A DNA stretch of 64,000 nucleotides, taken from assembly GCF_000266945.1 (NCBI RefSeq), contig NC_018025.1:6436105-6500104 (forward strand). The letters are read 5' to 3'. The stretch comes from Desulfomonile tiedjei DSM 6799. GTDB taxonomy: Bacteria > Desulfobacterota > Desulfomonilia > Desulfomonilales > Desulfomonilaceae. The notes beneath the pieces are model-generated. The model was not told the DNA's origin. It searched no databases and saw only the letters and a list, made by a program, of their open reading frames with translations. The position numbers and the translations under genes were made by a program. Positions 28,048 to 35,672 of this stretch are shown piece by piece. Numbering within the stretch: the stretch's first letter is position 1; every line of letters starts with the position of its first letter.

Positions 28048-28814
28048 TTCTTCTCATCGGAGGAGCAGGTGAGACCGGAGTTCTGGCGAATGCTCTCGTC
28101 TCCGCGGGTTTCTTTGTCCTGGTTTCTACAGCCACGGATGCTCCTCTGAGTCTGGGTAGCCATCCGAATCTGTCCAGGCGATCCGGTCCCCTGGATCGGG
28201 AAAGCTTGTCAAGGCTCATCCTGGAAAGGGAAATCACAGTCCTCATAGATGCGTCCCATCCCTATGCTTCGGTGATAACAAATCATGCCCGGAAAGTAGC
28301 TAAAGAGCACCGTATACCCTATTTCAGGTGGTACAGACCTGCCGCATTACACGATTCCGATGAGGTGATCTGGGCGCAGGATCACGCAGACGCTGCTCGT
28401 ATTGCCTTTTCTTTTGGACAGCCCGTTCTTCTCACAACAGGGTCCCGGAATCTCAAGCCGTACGCTGAGGAGTCACGCCGGACGGGAACCTCCGTTGTCG
28501 TTAGGGTCCTGGATCGGCCGGATTCTCTGGAAGCATGTCTTCAGGCTGGTATTCCTCCCAACAATGTAATTGCAGCAACCGGTCCTTTTTCACTGGAACA
28601 AAATGTTACAACTATCCGGGAATTCGGCATCGGCGTAATCGTGACCAAGGACAGCGGCACCATCGGAGGTGTTCCGGAGAAGATCGAGGCAGCCAGACAG
28701 GAACGATGTCGAGTAGTGGTTATAAGACGTCCCGATGAAGAATCGAGTGCCAGCTACAGCGACCTCACTGAATTATTACAAGCCGTTAATCAGTTGACAA
28801 AATCCTTTTCATAG
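28044..28814 (+). CDS. cbiJ: Cobalt-precorrin-6A reductase CbiJ
   Basis: A 256-residue NAD(P)H-dependent reductase of the corrin ring (CobK/CbiJ family). The N-terminal dinucleotide loop LLIGGAGETGVLA is at residues 3-15. LIDASHPYA near 74, LLTTGSRNL near 131 and VTKDSGTIGGVPEKIEAA near 204-221 are typical. The start overlaps the cbiH stop (ATGA), which rules out the 30-bp longer frame. It is the last gene of the operon, and no clear terminator follows. Confidence 0.92.
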   Translation: MILLIGGAGETGVLANALVSAGFFVLVSTATDAPLSLGSHPNLSRRSGPLDRESLSRLILEREITVLIDASHPYASVITNHARKVAKEHRIPYFRWYRPAALHDSDEVIWAQDHADAARIAFSFGQPVLLTTGSRNLKPYAEESRRTGTSVVVRVLDRPDSLEACLQAGIPPNNVIAATGPFSLEQNVTTIREFGIGVIVTKDSGTIGGVPEKIEAARQERCRVVVIRRPDEESSASYSDLTELLQAVNQLTKSFS

Positions 28815-29220
28815 TGAATTCGTATTGGACCCAAGATAATCGACGAGAGAAGAAGACCTTCTTAGACGGATGTCAAAAGTTGGTGGATTTCAGGGTGTAG
28901 TCGCTAACTCGCGGTTTCTTGGTCGTTTGTTCCGGAGGAATCCCGCGGGACGCGGGAACAATAGGCCGGTGATTCATCGCCGGATAAGGAAAAACCTAAT
29001 GATTTTCGAGTCCCGGAGGGACGGCTGATACACGAATTACCGGCAATGAATTACCGGGCTATTTTCTTTAGTCCCTGCGGGACAAAGAATTACCGCAGTT
29101 GCTTAAATGGGCAACTCCTAGTGTCAAGAAGGCCTGTCCCCCTTTTCTAAAGGGGGATTCAGGGGGATTTTCGACTAACATCTGCACTGAGTTTCGGTCA
29201 TTTATTTTGGCAATGGAGAT
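28815..29220. repeat. Palindrome-rich intergenic region after the cobalamin operon
   Basis: About 400 bp without a gene but full of short inverted repeats: CCCGCG/CGCGGG near 28940, CCGGTGAT/ATCGCCGG near 28962-28982, GAATTACCGG repeats near 29034-29060, and CCCCCTTT/AAAGGGGG at 29138-29156. A related CCCCCCC...GAGGAG piece occurs near 30705. These look like decayed small repeats; one may help end the long cobalamin transcript. Confidence 0.5.
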
Positions 29221-29223
29221 AGC

Positions 29224-29832
29224 ATGGATACGCTCAAGTTGCTGCTGGCATTTTCTCCCTGGATTGCTTTCTGGATCATCTCCGGAGGCCATTCGATGGT
29301 GCGTCTCCAGGTGGGGATCTGCGTGGCAGCGATTCTTGTTATAGTCATGGGAATCACGAAGCTGCACCGGGGACTGCTCCTATGGGCAGGCGTGGTCTTC
29401 TTTGCCTTTGCTCTTGTTGCCGTAGTGTTATTGAAGAACATGTGGGTGATCCATCATCTTGGAATTCTTGCAAGCGGGACCCTCTTTACCGGCACTCTAT
29501 TATCGATCATGATCGGGCAACCGTTTACAGAGGACTATGCGCGGGAACATGTTCCTCCGGAGTTCTGGGATTCACCGGAATTCATTCGCAGCTCTTACAC
29601 GGTGACAAGCGTTTGGGCTCTCATATTCATGATCAACACGCTGGTTAATATTGCGAAGCCTTATTGTGCGGATCTGGGCGAATGGTTCTTTCGCGGCCTG
29701 GAACTTTCTATCCTGGTCTCCGGGGTGGTGTTCACGAATTTATACGCGCAGGCTGCCAGGAAGAAACGAGAATCTCTCACTCAAAACCTTGATGATTTTG
29801 AGACTAAATTAACTTCTGATGCAAAGAATTAG
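29224..29832 (+). CDS. Hypothetical membrane protein
   Basis: A 202-residue inner-membrane protein of unrecognised family. Hydrophobic segments lie near residues 5-20, 26-44, 48-70, 75-95, 128-145 and 155-175, with a loop containing EHVPPEFWDSPEFI in between and a charged C-terminal tail. A GGAG site precedes the ATG by 6 bp. It stands alone after the cobalamin operon, about 410 bp from cbiJ and separated by repeats, so it is probably not part of that unit. Confidence 0.72.
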   Translation: MDTLKLLLAFSPWIAFWIISGGHSMVRLQVGICVAAILVIVMGITKLHRGLLLWAGVVFFAFALVAVVLLKNMWVIHHLGILASGTLFTGTLLSIMIGQPFTEDYAREHVPPEFWDSPEFIRSSYTVTSVWALIFMINTLVNIAKPYCADLGEWFFRGLELSILVSGVVFTNLYAQAARKKRESLTQNLDDFETKLTSDAKN

Positions 29833-29886
29833 CCGCGCTAAAAAGGATTTCGTTGCAAAGATAAATTCTGAAATTGGGGAGGATAT

Positions 29887-29917
29887 TTGGTATGATACCA
29901 TTTCGCAGTTATACACA
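29887..29917 (+). repeat. F3 repeat, left part, split by F1 copy 5
   Basis: GATACCATTTCGCAGTTATACACATA matches 6500-6526 closely. The repeat resumes at 30106 after the F1 insertion. Confidence 0.7.
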
Positions 29918-30105
29918 TATATCAGTTGCCAAAATTAGTGACCGATTGAAGATTAGGAAGATTGGTAGGTGCCGTGCCTCCGTGCCGGCACATCTTAAAT
30001 ATGATCAATGATATCGATAGAATGGACCGGCAGGGACGCCGGTCCCTACCAATATCCTGTAATTCACACGAGGGATAAACGACAGAATTTTTGGCACTGA
30101 CTATA
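29918..30105 (+). repeat. F1 foldback element, copy 5 (inserted in F3)
   Basis: The best-preserved copy, 188 bp, plus orientation. Its ends are TATATCAGTTGCCAAAATT and, from the right, TATAGTCAGTGCCAAAAATT. Hairpin 2 is perfect (GGACCGGC stem, AGGGAC loop). Both arms also pair with each other over long stretches, so the whole element is one large imperfect palindrome. It interrupts an F3 repeat whose empty form is at 6.5 kb. Confidence 0.9.
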
Positions 30106-30205
30106 AATATAGCGAAGGCTGGGGTGTCCTGAGCGGAGTGATTAGACGGCTTTGCGTCGTCCGGAGCGAAGGATACTCCAGCCTTACAGATTATGAAAAG
30201 AAAAG
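30106..30205 (+). repeat. F3 repeat, right part
   Basis: AATATAGCGAAGGCTGGGGTGTCCTGAGCG continues the split repeat. A 16-bp hairpin arm (AAGGCTGGGGTGTCCT) pairs with AGGATACTCCAGCCTT at about 30170-30185, around an inner GACGG/GCGTC stem. Confidence 0.65.
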
Positions 30206-30215
30206 CGAATCGCTA

Positions 30216-30545
30216 TCAGGCAAGTGGGAACAGTGAAGGGATGCGCTGAGCGGCCATGATGTCGCCCGACACTTTCAGCTTTCCGCTCATGAATGCAGTC
30301 ATTCCGTTAAGAGTGCCATTGCACATTGCCAGCCAGTCCGCGTCTGCCATGGTGATAGTAGTGTTCGGGCTTGCATGAACGCCTTTACTCACTTCGCACG
30401 CGCCTTCTTTAATGGCGACATACCAGTCCCCGGCTTCCTGGCCTGTAATATGGAACTGATAAACAGCGTTTACGCCTGATGCTGCGGCTGAATTGAATAC
30501 CTGGGGCATTTTCTCGAAAACTTCGTTTACTGACGTAAGTGCCAT
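30216..30545 (-). CDS. SCP2 sterol-carrier domain protein
   Basis: A 109-residue single SCP2-domain protein. This fold has a hydrophobic tunnel that binds fatty acyl or other lipid-like ligands. The pattern YQFHITGQEAGDWYVAIKEG followed by PNTTITMADADWLAMCNGTLNGMTAFMSGKLKVSGD is typical. The start has a GAGAGGAAA site upstream. It lies about 400 bp downstream of the TetR gene on the same strand, so TetR control of lipid-related genes is possible but unproven. Confidence 0.88.
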   Translation of the reverse strand: MALTSVNEVFEKMPQVFNSAAASGVNAVYQFHITGQEAGDWYVAIKEGACEVSKGVHASPNTTITMADADWLAMCNGTLNGMTAFMSGKLKVSGDIMAAQRIPSLFPLA

Positions 30546-30949
30546 GTGTCTTTTTCCTCTCTTACCGTGTTTTTTCAGAAAGCAATTCTTCCTGTCTGGG
30601 CGGAGTAATCACCAGAGCCTCTCCTTTGGCCGACGGTCTCTCCCCGCTGGTTGATCCATATAATGCCAATTTGCTTTCAAAGTTTTGACGAAAATCCCTT
30701 CTAATCCCCCCCTTTATAAAGAGGAGAATGGAGAGATTTTGAATGCAAATAGGTACAAGCTGTATCCTCACCCGTCTTCCCGTTTCGGGCGCATCGTACA
30801 TTCCCCTCCAGTGCCGCGTCACAGTCCTGATTCCATATCATGCAGACTGCTTTCTCTACAAGATCATCGAACGAGGGTGGATAGAAAACAGTTTCAGCGC
30901 AACCCTTATGCTGGAGCGAAAATCCATGAACCTCTGGAAACATGTCGTT
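30546..30949. other. Intergenic region between SCP2 and tetR genes
   Basis: About 400 bp. Overlapping frames on both strands give unconvincing proteins. One minus-strand frame ends in a peptide (AKGEALVITPPRQEELLSEK) that could be the tail of a lost gene, but I cannot support it. A poly-C and GAGGAG piece near 30705 resembles the repeat debris at 29.1 kb. Confidence 0.35.
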
Positions 30950-31570
30950 TCATACCCTCAGCCGCGCGCCGTTGAAAAACACGTCCAGCAGGGCGGACGC
31001 TATGCGTTGTTTCTGTGCACGACCTTTCAAACGTTGATTCTGAAGGACCATGGTAGATATGAATGTCTCCAGAGCACCAAGAAAAATATACGTAAGATAG
31101 CGGGCCCGCACGTCGGACCGCAGTACCTGCCGATCCTGGGCTTCGACAATGATTGCTTCAGTACGATCCATGAAGACCTTGAACCATTCCAGTCTGTCAG
31201 GAGTCAAGTTGGAGGAAGCACGAGATATCTCGGTGATGAAAATGTAGACCATGTCGGGTCTTTTTTCGTACATCTCGAGAAAATGATGAACGATTGCCGC
31301 CAATTTTTCTTCCGGTCCGGTCGCCTTGCGTTCGGTCGCATCCATCATTGTCAGCAGGGTTTCCCACCATTCTCTCTGAATGGCATCGAAAAGATCCGCT
31401 TTGCTCTTGAAGTAGTGGTACACGAGTCCATATGAGATTCCTGCAGTCTGGGAGATGTCCACAATACGAGCCTGATGAAATCCTTTTCTGCGAAAGACTT
31501 TACAAGCCGCGTCAAAAATTATAGCTTCTTTTTCTTTCTTATTTTCGCTGCTGGAGAGTAAGTTTTGCAT
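30950..31570 (-). CDS. TetR family transcriptional regulator
   Basis: A 206-residue repressor. The N-terminal helix-turn-helix spans residues of about 15-60 (AIIFDAACKVFRRKGF, then VDISQTAGISYGLVYHYFKSKADLF). The C-terminal half resembles ligand-binding domains of fatty-acid-type regulators. The ATG at 31570 is chosen over the TTG at 31585 because the latter falls inside a perfect operator-like palindrome. The palindrome next to the start predicts autorepression. The effector is unknown. Confidence 0.9.
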   Translation of the reverse strand: MQNLLSSSENKKEKEAIIFDAACKVFRRKGFHQARIVDISQTAGISYGLVYHYFKSKADLFDAIQREWWETLLTMMDATERKATGPEEKLAAIVHHFLEMYEKRPDMVYIFITEISRASSNLTPDRLEWFKVFMDRTEAIIVEAQDRQVLRSDVRARYLTYIFLGALETFISTMVLQNQRLKGRAQKQRIASALLDVFFNGARLRV

Positions 31571-31584
31571 AAGCGTTGGTAACA

Positions 31585-31612
31585 ATTATTGATTGATTTG
31601 TCAATCAATAAT
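31585..31612. promoter_or_regulatory. TetR-type operator palindrome
   Basis: A perfect 12-bp inverted repeat (ATTATTGATTGA and TCAATCAATAAT) with a TTTG spacer lies 14 bp before the regulator's start. This is the usual size and place of a TetR-family autoregulatory site. Confidence 0.8.
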
Positions 31613-31663
31613 CCTTTTGACATTATAAATAGAACTTCACCGAACGAACTGGTCCGACAGAAA

Positions 31664-31886
31664 GAAAGTGTCTCAAAAATCTCGGATATACAAGAAATCG
31701 CGCCACAATTCGCCATCCTTGATAGGGGTCCCGCGAACACGCGGGATGCCTGCTCTCCTGCAATGACCGGCCTCCATGCCGGTCACTACCGGGCACCCAC
31801 GAGGGGCGCCCCTACAATCAGGCCAGCAGAACGATGATCAATTCGTGCCACGTTTGGGATAAATTTCGATTTTTAAGACAGTTTCG
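31664..31886 (+). repeat. F2 element, full-length copy
   Basis: A 223-bp element. The terminal inverted repeats are GAAAGTGTCTCAAAAAT and, from the right, GAAACTGTCTTAAAAAT. The interior has hairpins such as TGACCGGC...GCCGGTCA and a GAGGGGCGCCCC block. It has no coding capacity. The flanks GAAA (left) and GAAG (right) could be a decayed 4-bp target duplication. Confidence 0.8.
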
Positions 31887-31931
31887 AAGCAATTGCAGCC
31901 GTTCCTCCTGAGCCGATCAAGAAAAATCGGG

Positions 31932-33065
31932 TTAATTTGAGGGCAATGCCTGATCCAGGTCCGCGATAATGTCGTCCGGATGCTCGATCCCGACGGATAG
32001 TCTCATGAGACTGTCGGTAATGCCGATACGCTGCCTCTCTTGTGCAGAGATCTTTACATGCGAAGTGACAGCCGGACAGCAAATGGTGGTTTCAACTCCG
32101 CCAAGGCTCAATGCGGGTTTGACGATCTGCAATCGCTTCAAGAAAGCGGATGGGTTTTCGTTGCTGTGAGCTACTTCGAATGAAAGCATGCCGCCGTATG
32201 CCTTCATCTGGGTCTTGGCCAAGGCATGTCCGGGAAAGTTCGTCAGACCGGGATAATAGACGCTCGCGACCGACCCATGATTCTGCAGGGCTTCTGCAAT
32301 GATGCCCGCATTCTCGGACTGTCTTTCCACCCTCAAGGCCAGGGTCTTCAAGCTTCTTTCCAGCAAATAGCTCGCGAATGCATCCAGACTTCCACCCAGG
32401 TTTCTGGCCAATGCCCGGATCTGAGATGCTCGTTCGGCACTTGTCACTGCGATGCCGCAGCACAGATCGCTGTGGCCGCCAAGATATTTTGTACCGCTAT
32501 GCACAACGATATCAATTCCCAGCTCGAGCGGATTTTGGGTCACCGGCGTGGCAAACGTATTATCCATCACCGTGGTGATAGCTCGTTCTTTGGCGAACCG
32601 TGCTACTTTCCGGATGTCGATAATGCCCAGCAGCGGATTGGTGGGCGATTCTATGACAATAACCCTGGTGTCTTCAGTTATGGAACTGCAAATCGATTCC
32701 GCGTCGGTGGCAGCGAAGGTATAGTCGATTCCTAACCGGTGAAATTGGTCCGTCGCGAATGCGTGAGTGCCGCCATATAATTCGTCCATCATGACGACAT
32801 GACTGCCGGCTCCCGCAAACGCGAGAATGGCTGTGCTCATAGCCGCCATACCCGAACTGAAAAGAACTCCGTCCTCAGCTCCTTCCAGCACGCACATCTT
32901 CTTTACGACAGCGTCCAGGTTCGGAGTGTTGAAATACCGCGGATAAGGACAGTCATCTCTATCGAGATACTCATAAGCCGAAGACATGAATACGGGAGTA
33001 TTTACTCCGCGCATCAAGCTGTCGCGAAATCCACCGCTGTGCACGCATTGCGTCTGTTTCTTCAT
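31932..33065 (-). CDS. Trans-sulfuration PLP enzyme (cystathionine gamma-synthase/lyase type)
   Basis: A 377-residue member of the Cys/Met metabolism PLP family. The PLP lysine is Lys193 in HSGTKYLGGHSD, with SSGMAAMSTA near 70-79, DELYGGT near 94 and ESPTNPLL near 139. The C-terminal SLGGVETTICCPAVTSH block and RLSVGIEHPDDI are conserved. Gamma-synthase, gamma-lyase, O-acylhomoserine sulfhydrylase and methionine gamma-lyase cannot be told apart safely by eye. The gene stands alone, with F2 just past its stop. Confidence 0.88.
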   Translation of the reverse strand: MKKQTQCVHSGGFRDSLMRGVNTPVFMSSAYEYLDRDDCPYPRYFNTPNLDAVVKKMCVLEGAEDGVLFSSGMAAMSTAILAFAGAGSHVVMMDELYGGTHAFATDQFHRLGIDYTFAATDAESICSSITEDTRVIVIESPTNPLLGIIDIRKVARFAKERAITTVMDNTFATPVTQNPLELGIDIVVHSGTKYLGGHSDLCCGIAVTSAERASQIRALARNLGGSLDAFASYLLERSLKTLALRVERQSENAGIIAEALQNHGSVASVYYPGLTNFPGHALAKTQMKAYGGMLSFEVAHSNENPSAFLKRLQIVKPALSLGGVETTICCPAVTSHVKISAQERQRIGITDSLMRLSVGIEHPDDIIADLDQALPSN

Positions 33066-33216
33066 GAAGCACGACCTTTCACAAGAACAGCATTAAAGCG
33101 CTGTTCAATGCACGGATAACCCCGACTTCATCACGACAATGTGTATTTTGTCACGGTTTGTGAGGGTACCTGACAGCGTGCCTACCGGTCAAGCTTGAAA
33201 TCGGTGAACACCGTTC

Positions 33217-33450
33217 TTACCGGCGATTTTCCGATAATCCGCAGGCCACGTCGCAGAAACGCTCTCTTTGCGGGCCGTGCACGCGCACGCAGTCGCGATA
33301 GCAGAAATCAGGCTGCATCTCTTTCCTCAATTGAGGAGATTCACCCTGATTCGTCGATTGTCTGACACGGGCTTTGCGAGGAATTACAGACAGGATCACA
33401 ACAGTCGCCAACATGATGAAAAGCGCTATATCGATAATGAACTGTGCCAT
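33217..33450 (-). CDS. Small membrane protein with cysteine-rich tail
   Basis: A 77-residue protein of no known family. One membrane helix at residues of about 4-24 is followed by a basic segment and a tail with four cysteines (DFCYRDCVRVHG and RFCDVACGL), an arrangement that might bind metal. The start at 33450 has a strong AAGGAGGAG site; the longer frame from 33549 lacks one. It is about 230 bp from another small membrane-protein gene on the same strand. Confidence 0.6.
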   Translation of the reverse strand: MAQFIIDIALFIMLATVVILSVIPRKARVRQSTNQGESPQLRKEMQPDFCYRDCVRVHGPQRERFCDVACGLSENRR

Positions 33451-33683
33451 GAGTGGCTCCTCCTTCGAGAAACGAACTTCTTTTTCAATCTGATGCCCTG
33501 TGACAGGAAGAGATTCGCTCTCGAAAGAACAAATTGTACAAGAATTCAACAGCTCGCTGTGTCAAATCAGACAAAAAGCCTGTCGTGCAGGAGGCTTCCT
33601 GCGAAAAACGAACCTAACAACTTGTGAAGCACAAGTCCGTGAGGAATATATTCGAGTTGAGCTCCGGACAATTCAGCTTCAGA

Positions 33684-33866
33684 TCACAGGAAAAAGAAGA
33701 AACTTCGTTTGAGCATACCTTTACTTGCAGCGCTTCTGAGCCTGAAAGCTCGCTTCAGCTTCCAATCCCTGTATCTGATCACAATAGGATCCCAGACCAA
33801 CAGACCGAGCACAATAATTAAACTGAACACAAAGAGAGCCCAGTAAACGATCTCCGTATGAGCCAT
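33684..33866 (-). CDS. Very small single-helix membrane protein
   Basis: A 60-residue protein with one hydrophobic helix (residues of about 6-26), then a basic cytoplasmic-type tail ending in a run of Phe. The ATG at 33866 has a GGAGGGGGGAT site upstream, which decides it over the start at 33905. It is not similar in sequence to the 77-residue neighbour but has the same layout. The function is unknown. Confidence 0.5.
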   Translation of the reverse strand: MAHTEIVYWALFVFSLIIVLGLLVWDPIVIRYRDWKLKRAFRLRSAASKGMLKRSFFFFL

Positions 33867-33957
33867 CGAGAGATCCCCCCTCCGCGAAATTGGGTAAGCA
33901 CTCAAAGTTCACATCATTCAAGTTCTTATATCAGTTCGCGTACGAACAATCCACCTT

Positions 33958-34698
33958 TTACTTATCTTTTTGCGAATTTGTATCGCTCCGGGCGCCCAGT
34001 CGTAATCCCGTGTCCTTTTGAAGCCTCATAAGCGCAACTTCCACATTATAGTCTCGAATATTCAATCCCTTGGAAATAGCTATAATTTCCCCATCTTCAG
34101 CCCCGACTTCCATGGCCATAATTTCCTTGGCCTGCTGGAGCCCTGCGAGATTAACCGGAAAACCCGACCAGAGATTCCACGACCTGAAATACACTACCCA
34201 ATGTAACTTACCGTCCATGATACGGGTATCGACCAGTCTCAGGCATGGAGAGGAACCGTCCTCGTCCTTATAGAAAAAAATATCTTCCGGTCGGCCTATT
34301 TCCATACACATACGATTCGTCCGGCCGCCGTGCTTTTTGTAATAATCTATTACGAACTGCCATGCCACCTGAAGCCGTTCTCCATAGGTGTAATGCTCTC
34401 CTGACGCTTTCTGCGGGGAAAGCAGGTAAGGCATGTACTCGGCGAGATATTTTTCATCTGCAATAGCAGGCAGATTCAGGTGTTCGGGAATCTGCGGCAA
34501 GAGAGGCCGCACACCGGGCTGTTTTATATGAACAGTCACCAGGTCAAATTCAATGCGATCCGCTCCCGGATTGGAACCTGTATCGACCGTGTAGCGTCTG
34601 GCTGCTCCGTCAGGCTTTTGAGATTCGTCAATAAGAGTGTAGAGGCACTGGAACCATGCATCCGGAATTGTGGTCGCTTCGATGAATACGGGTTTCAT
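33958..34698 (-). CDS. Thymidylate synthase homologue, methanogen type
   Basis: A 246-residue protein whose C-terminal half aligns by eye with thymidylate synthase: SSPCLRLVDTRIMDG holds Cys152 in the place of the catalytic Cys, FRSWNLWSGFPVNLAGLQ holds Arg172 and Asn183, and AEDGEIIAISKGLNIRDYN resembles the nucleotide-binding strand of the archaeal enzymes. The His of the usual HxY motif appears to be Asn213 here. It could make dTMP from dUMP or act on another pyrimidine nucleotide (hydroxymethylase-like). It stands alone, with a weak ribosome site. Confidence 0.72.
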   Translation of the reverse strand: MKPVFIEATTIPDAWFQCLYTLIDESQKPDGAARRYTVDTGSNPGADRIEFDLVTVHIKQPGVRPLLPQIPEHLNLPAIADEKYLAEYMPYLLSPQKASGEHYTYGERLQVAWQFVIDYYKKHGGRTNRMCMEIGRPEDIFFYKDEDGSSPCLRLVDTRIMDGKLHWVVYFRSWNLWSGFPVNLAGLQQAKEIMAMEVGAEDGEIIAISKGLNIRDYNVEVALMRLQKDTGLRLGARSDTNSQKDK

Positions 34699-34869
34699 GG
34701 GATGGTTCCCCTTTCTATTCTTATTTCGGATTCACAAGTTTGCCGGAGACAAACCTATCTGTGTCCTGATTGTCAGCATAGCGTATATATTATTTGAAAG
34801 GAGTTGACCAGCCTTTTCGTTTTTTCGGAGAACTTGAACATGGCGAAGAATTCTGGATAATGCTCTCCC

Positions 34870-35511
34870 ATGGTAACACTTCCCGAAAAAAAACTGAGGT
34901 TGGTCGAGTTCGTGTCAAACGATCGGGACCGTTCACCTGAAGATTTGTCCTCTCATTCACTGGAAACCCGACGTAAGGGTTTGTTCGGTTTTGCGGAGTC
35001 ACTTGTACGCTCTGAGAATCCGCCGTGGTTTGATGCTCGAGGGGCTGCGGTGGGGTTGATCGTTGGTTTCGGCGTACCTGTTGGCGCACAAATGATAATT
35101 CTGGCAGTATTCCGTTTTTGCTTCCGGTTCAATGCAGTTCTGGCTTTTGCCCTCACGTGGGTGAATAATCCCCTTTCGCTGTTACCGATGTATTACGGTT
35201 ACTACTATTTGGGATCTTTAATTCTCGGCCGAAACCCTGCTATGGGTTTGCACGATTTTCGGATGCTTATGCAGCCGATTTTGCACGCGGGCTATTTCTG
35301 GAACTCTGTGCATGCCTTTTTGTTGCTGAGCTACGATATCCTGGTGAGATGGGCGCTTGCTGCCGTACTCGTCGCCATGGTTACAGGATTGATCGGGTAT
35401 GTGGCGACGTACAGAATCCAAAGAAGACGCTTGAAGAAACGGGCACGCGAAATGGGTATTGCTTACGCACTGCTGGTGAATCGGATGGAGACTGCGATCG
35501 AAGATAAATGA
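34870..35511 (+). CDS. DUF2062 membrane protein
   Basis: A 213-residue inner-membrane protein of the DUF2062 family, whose role is unknown. The domain spans residues of about 40-185: the GFAESLVRSENPPW start, an amphipathic segment with GLIVGFGVPVGAQM, the signature LTWVNNPLSLLPMYYGYYYLG near 93-113, and two more helices near 140-175. The basic C-terminal tail is probably cytoplasmic. It stands alone. Confidence 0.85.
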   Translation: MVTLPEKKLRLVEFVSNDRDRSPEDLSSHSLETRRKGLFGFAESLVRSENPPWFDARGAAVGLIVGFGVPVGAQMIILAVFRFCFRFNAVLAFALTWVNNPLSLLPMYYGYYYLGSLILGRNPAMGLHDFRMLMQPILHAGYFWNSVHAFLLLSYDILVRWALAAVLVAMVTGLIGYVATYRIQRRRLKKRAREMGIAYALLVNRMETAIEDK

Positions 35512-35672
35512 ATAGCAAGTAGATTTTCGGTAGCGAACTGTTTCATGCTCTACACCTTCGAATCTTTTTTAGATTTGGCCGAAATTGGCAAATCCTGGGA
35601 TTCTGATCAGTCTGCCTCCGCCGGATGTGTCTTTTGACGTCAGTGGTCTGCGAATTTGCTGGAATTCGGTCG

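Noticed and set aside
30562..30943. Two small minus-strand frames between the SCP2 and TetR genes
   Set aside because: They overlap each other, include repeat debris and lack ribosome sites; at best one holds the tail of a lost gene.
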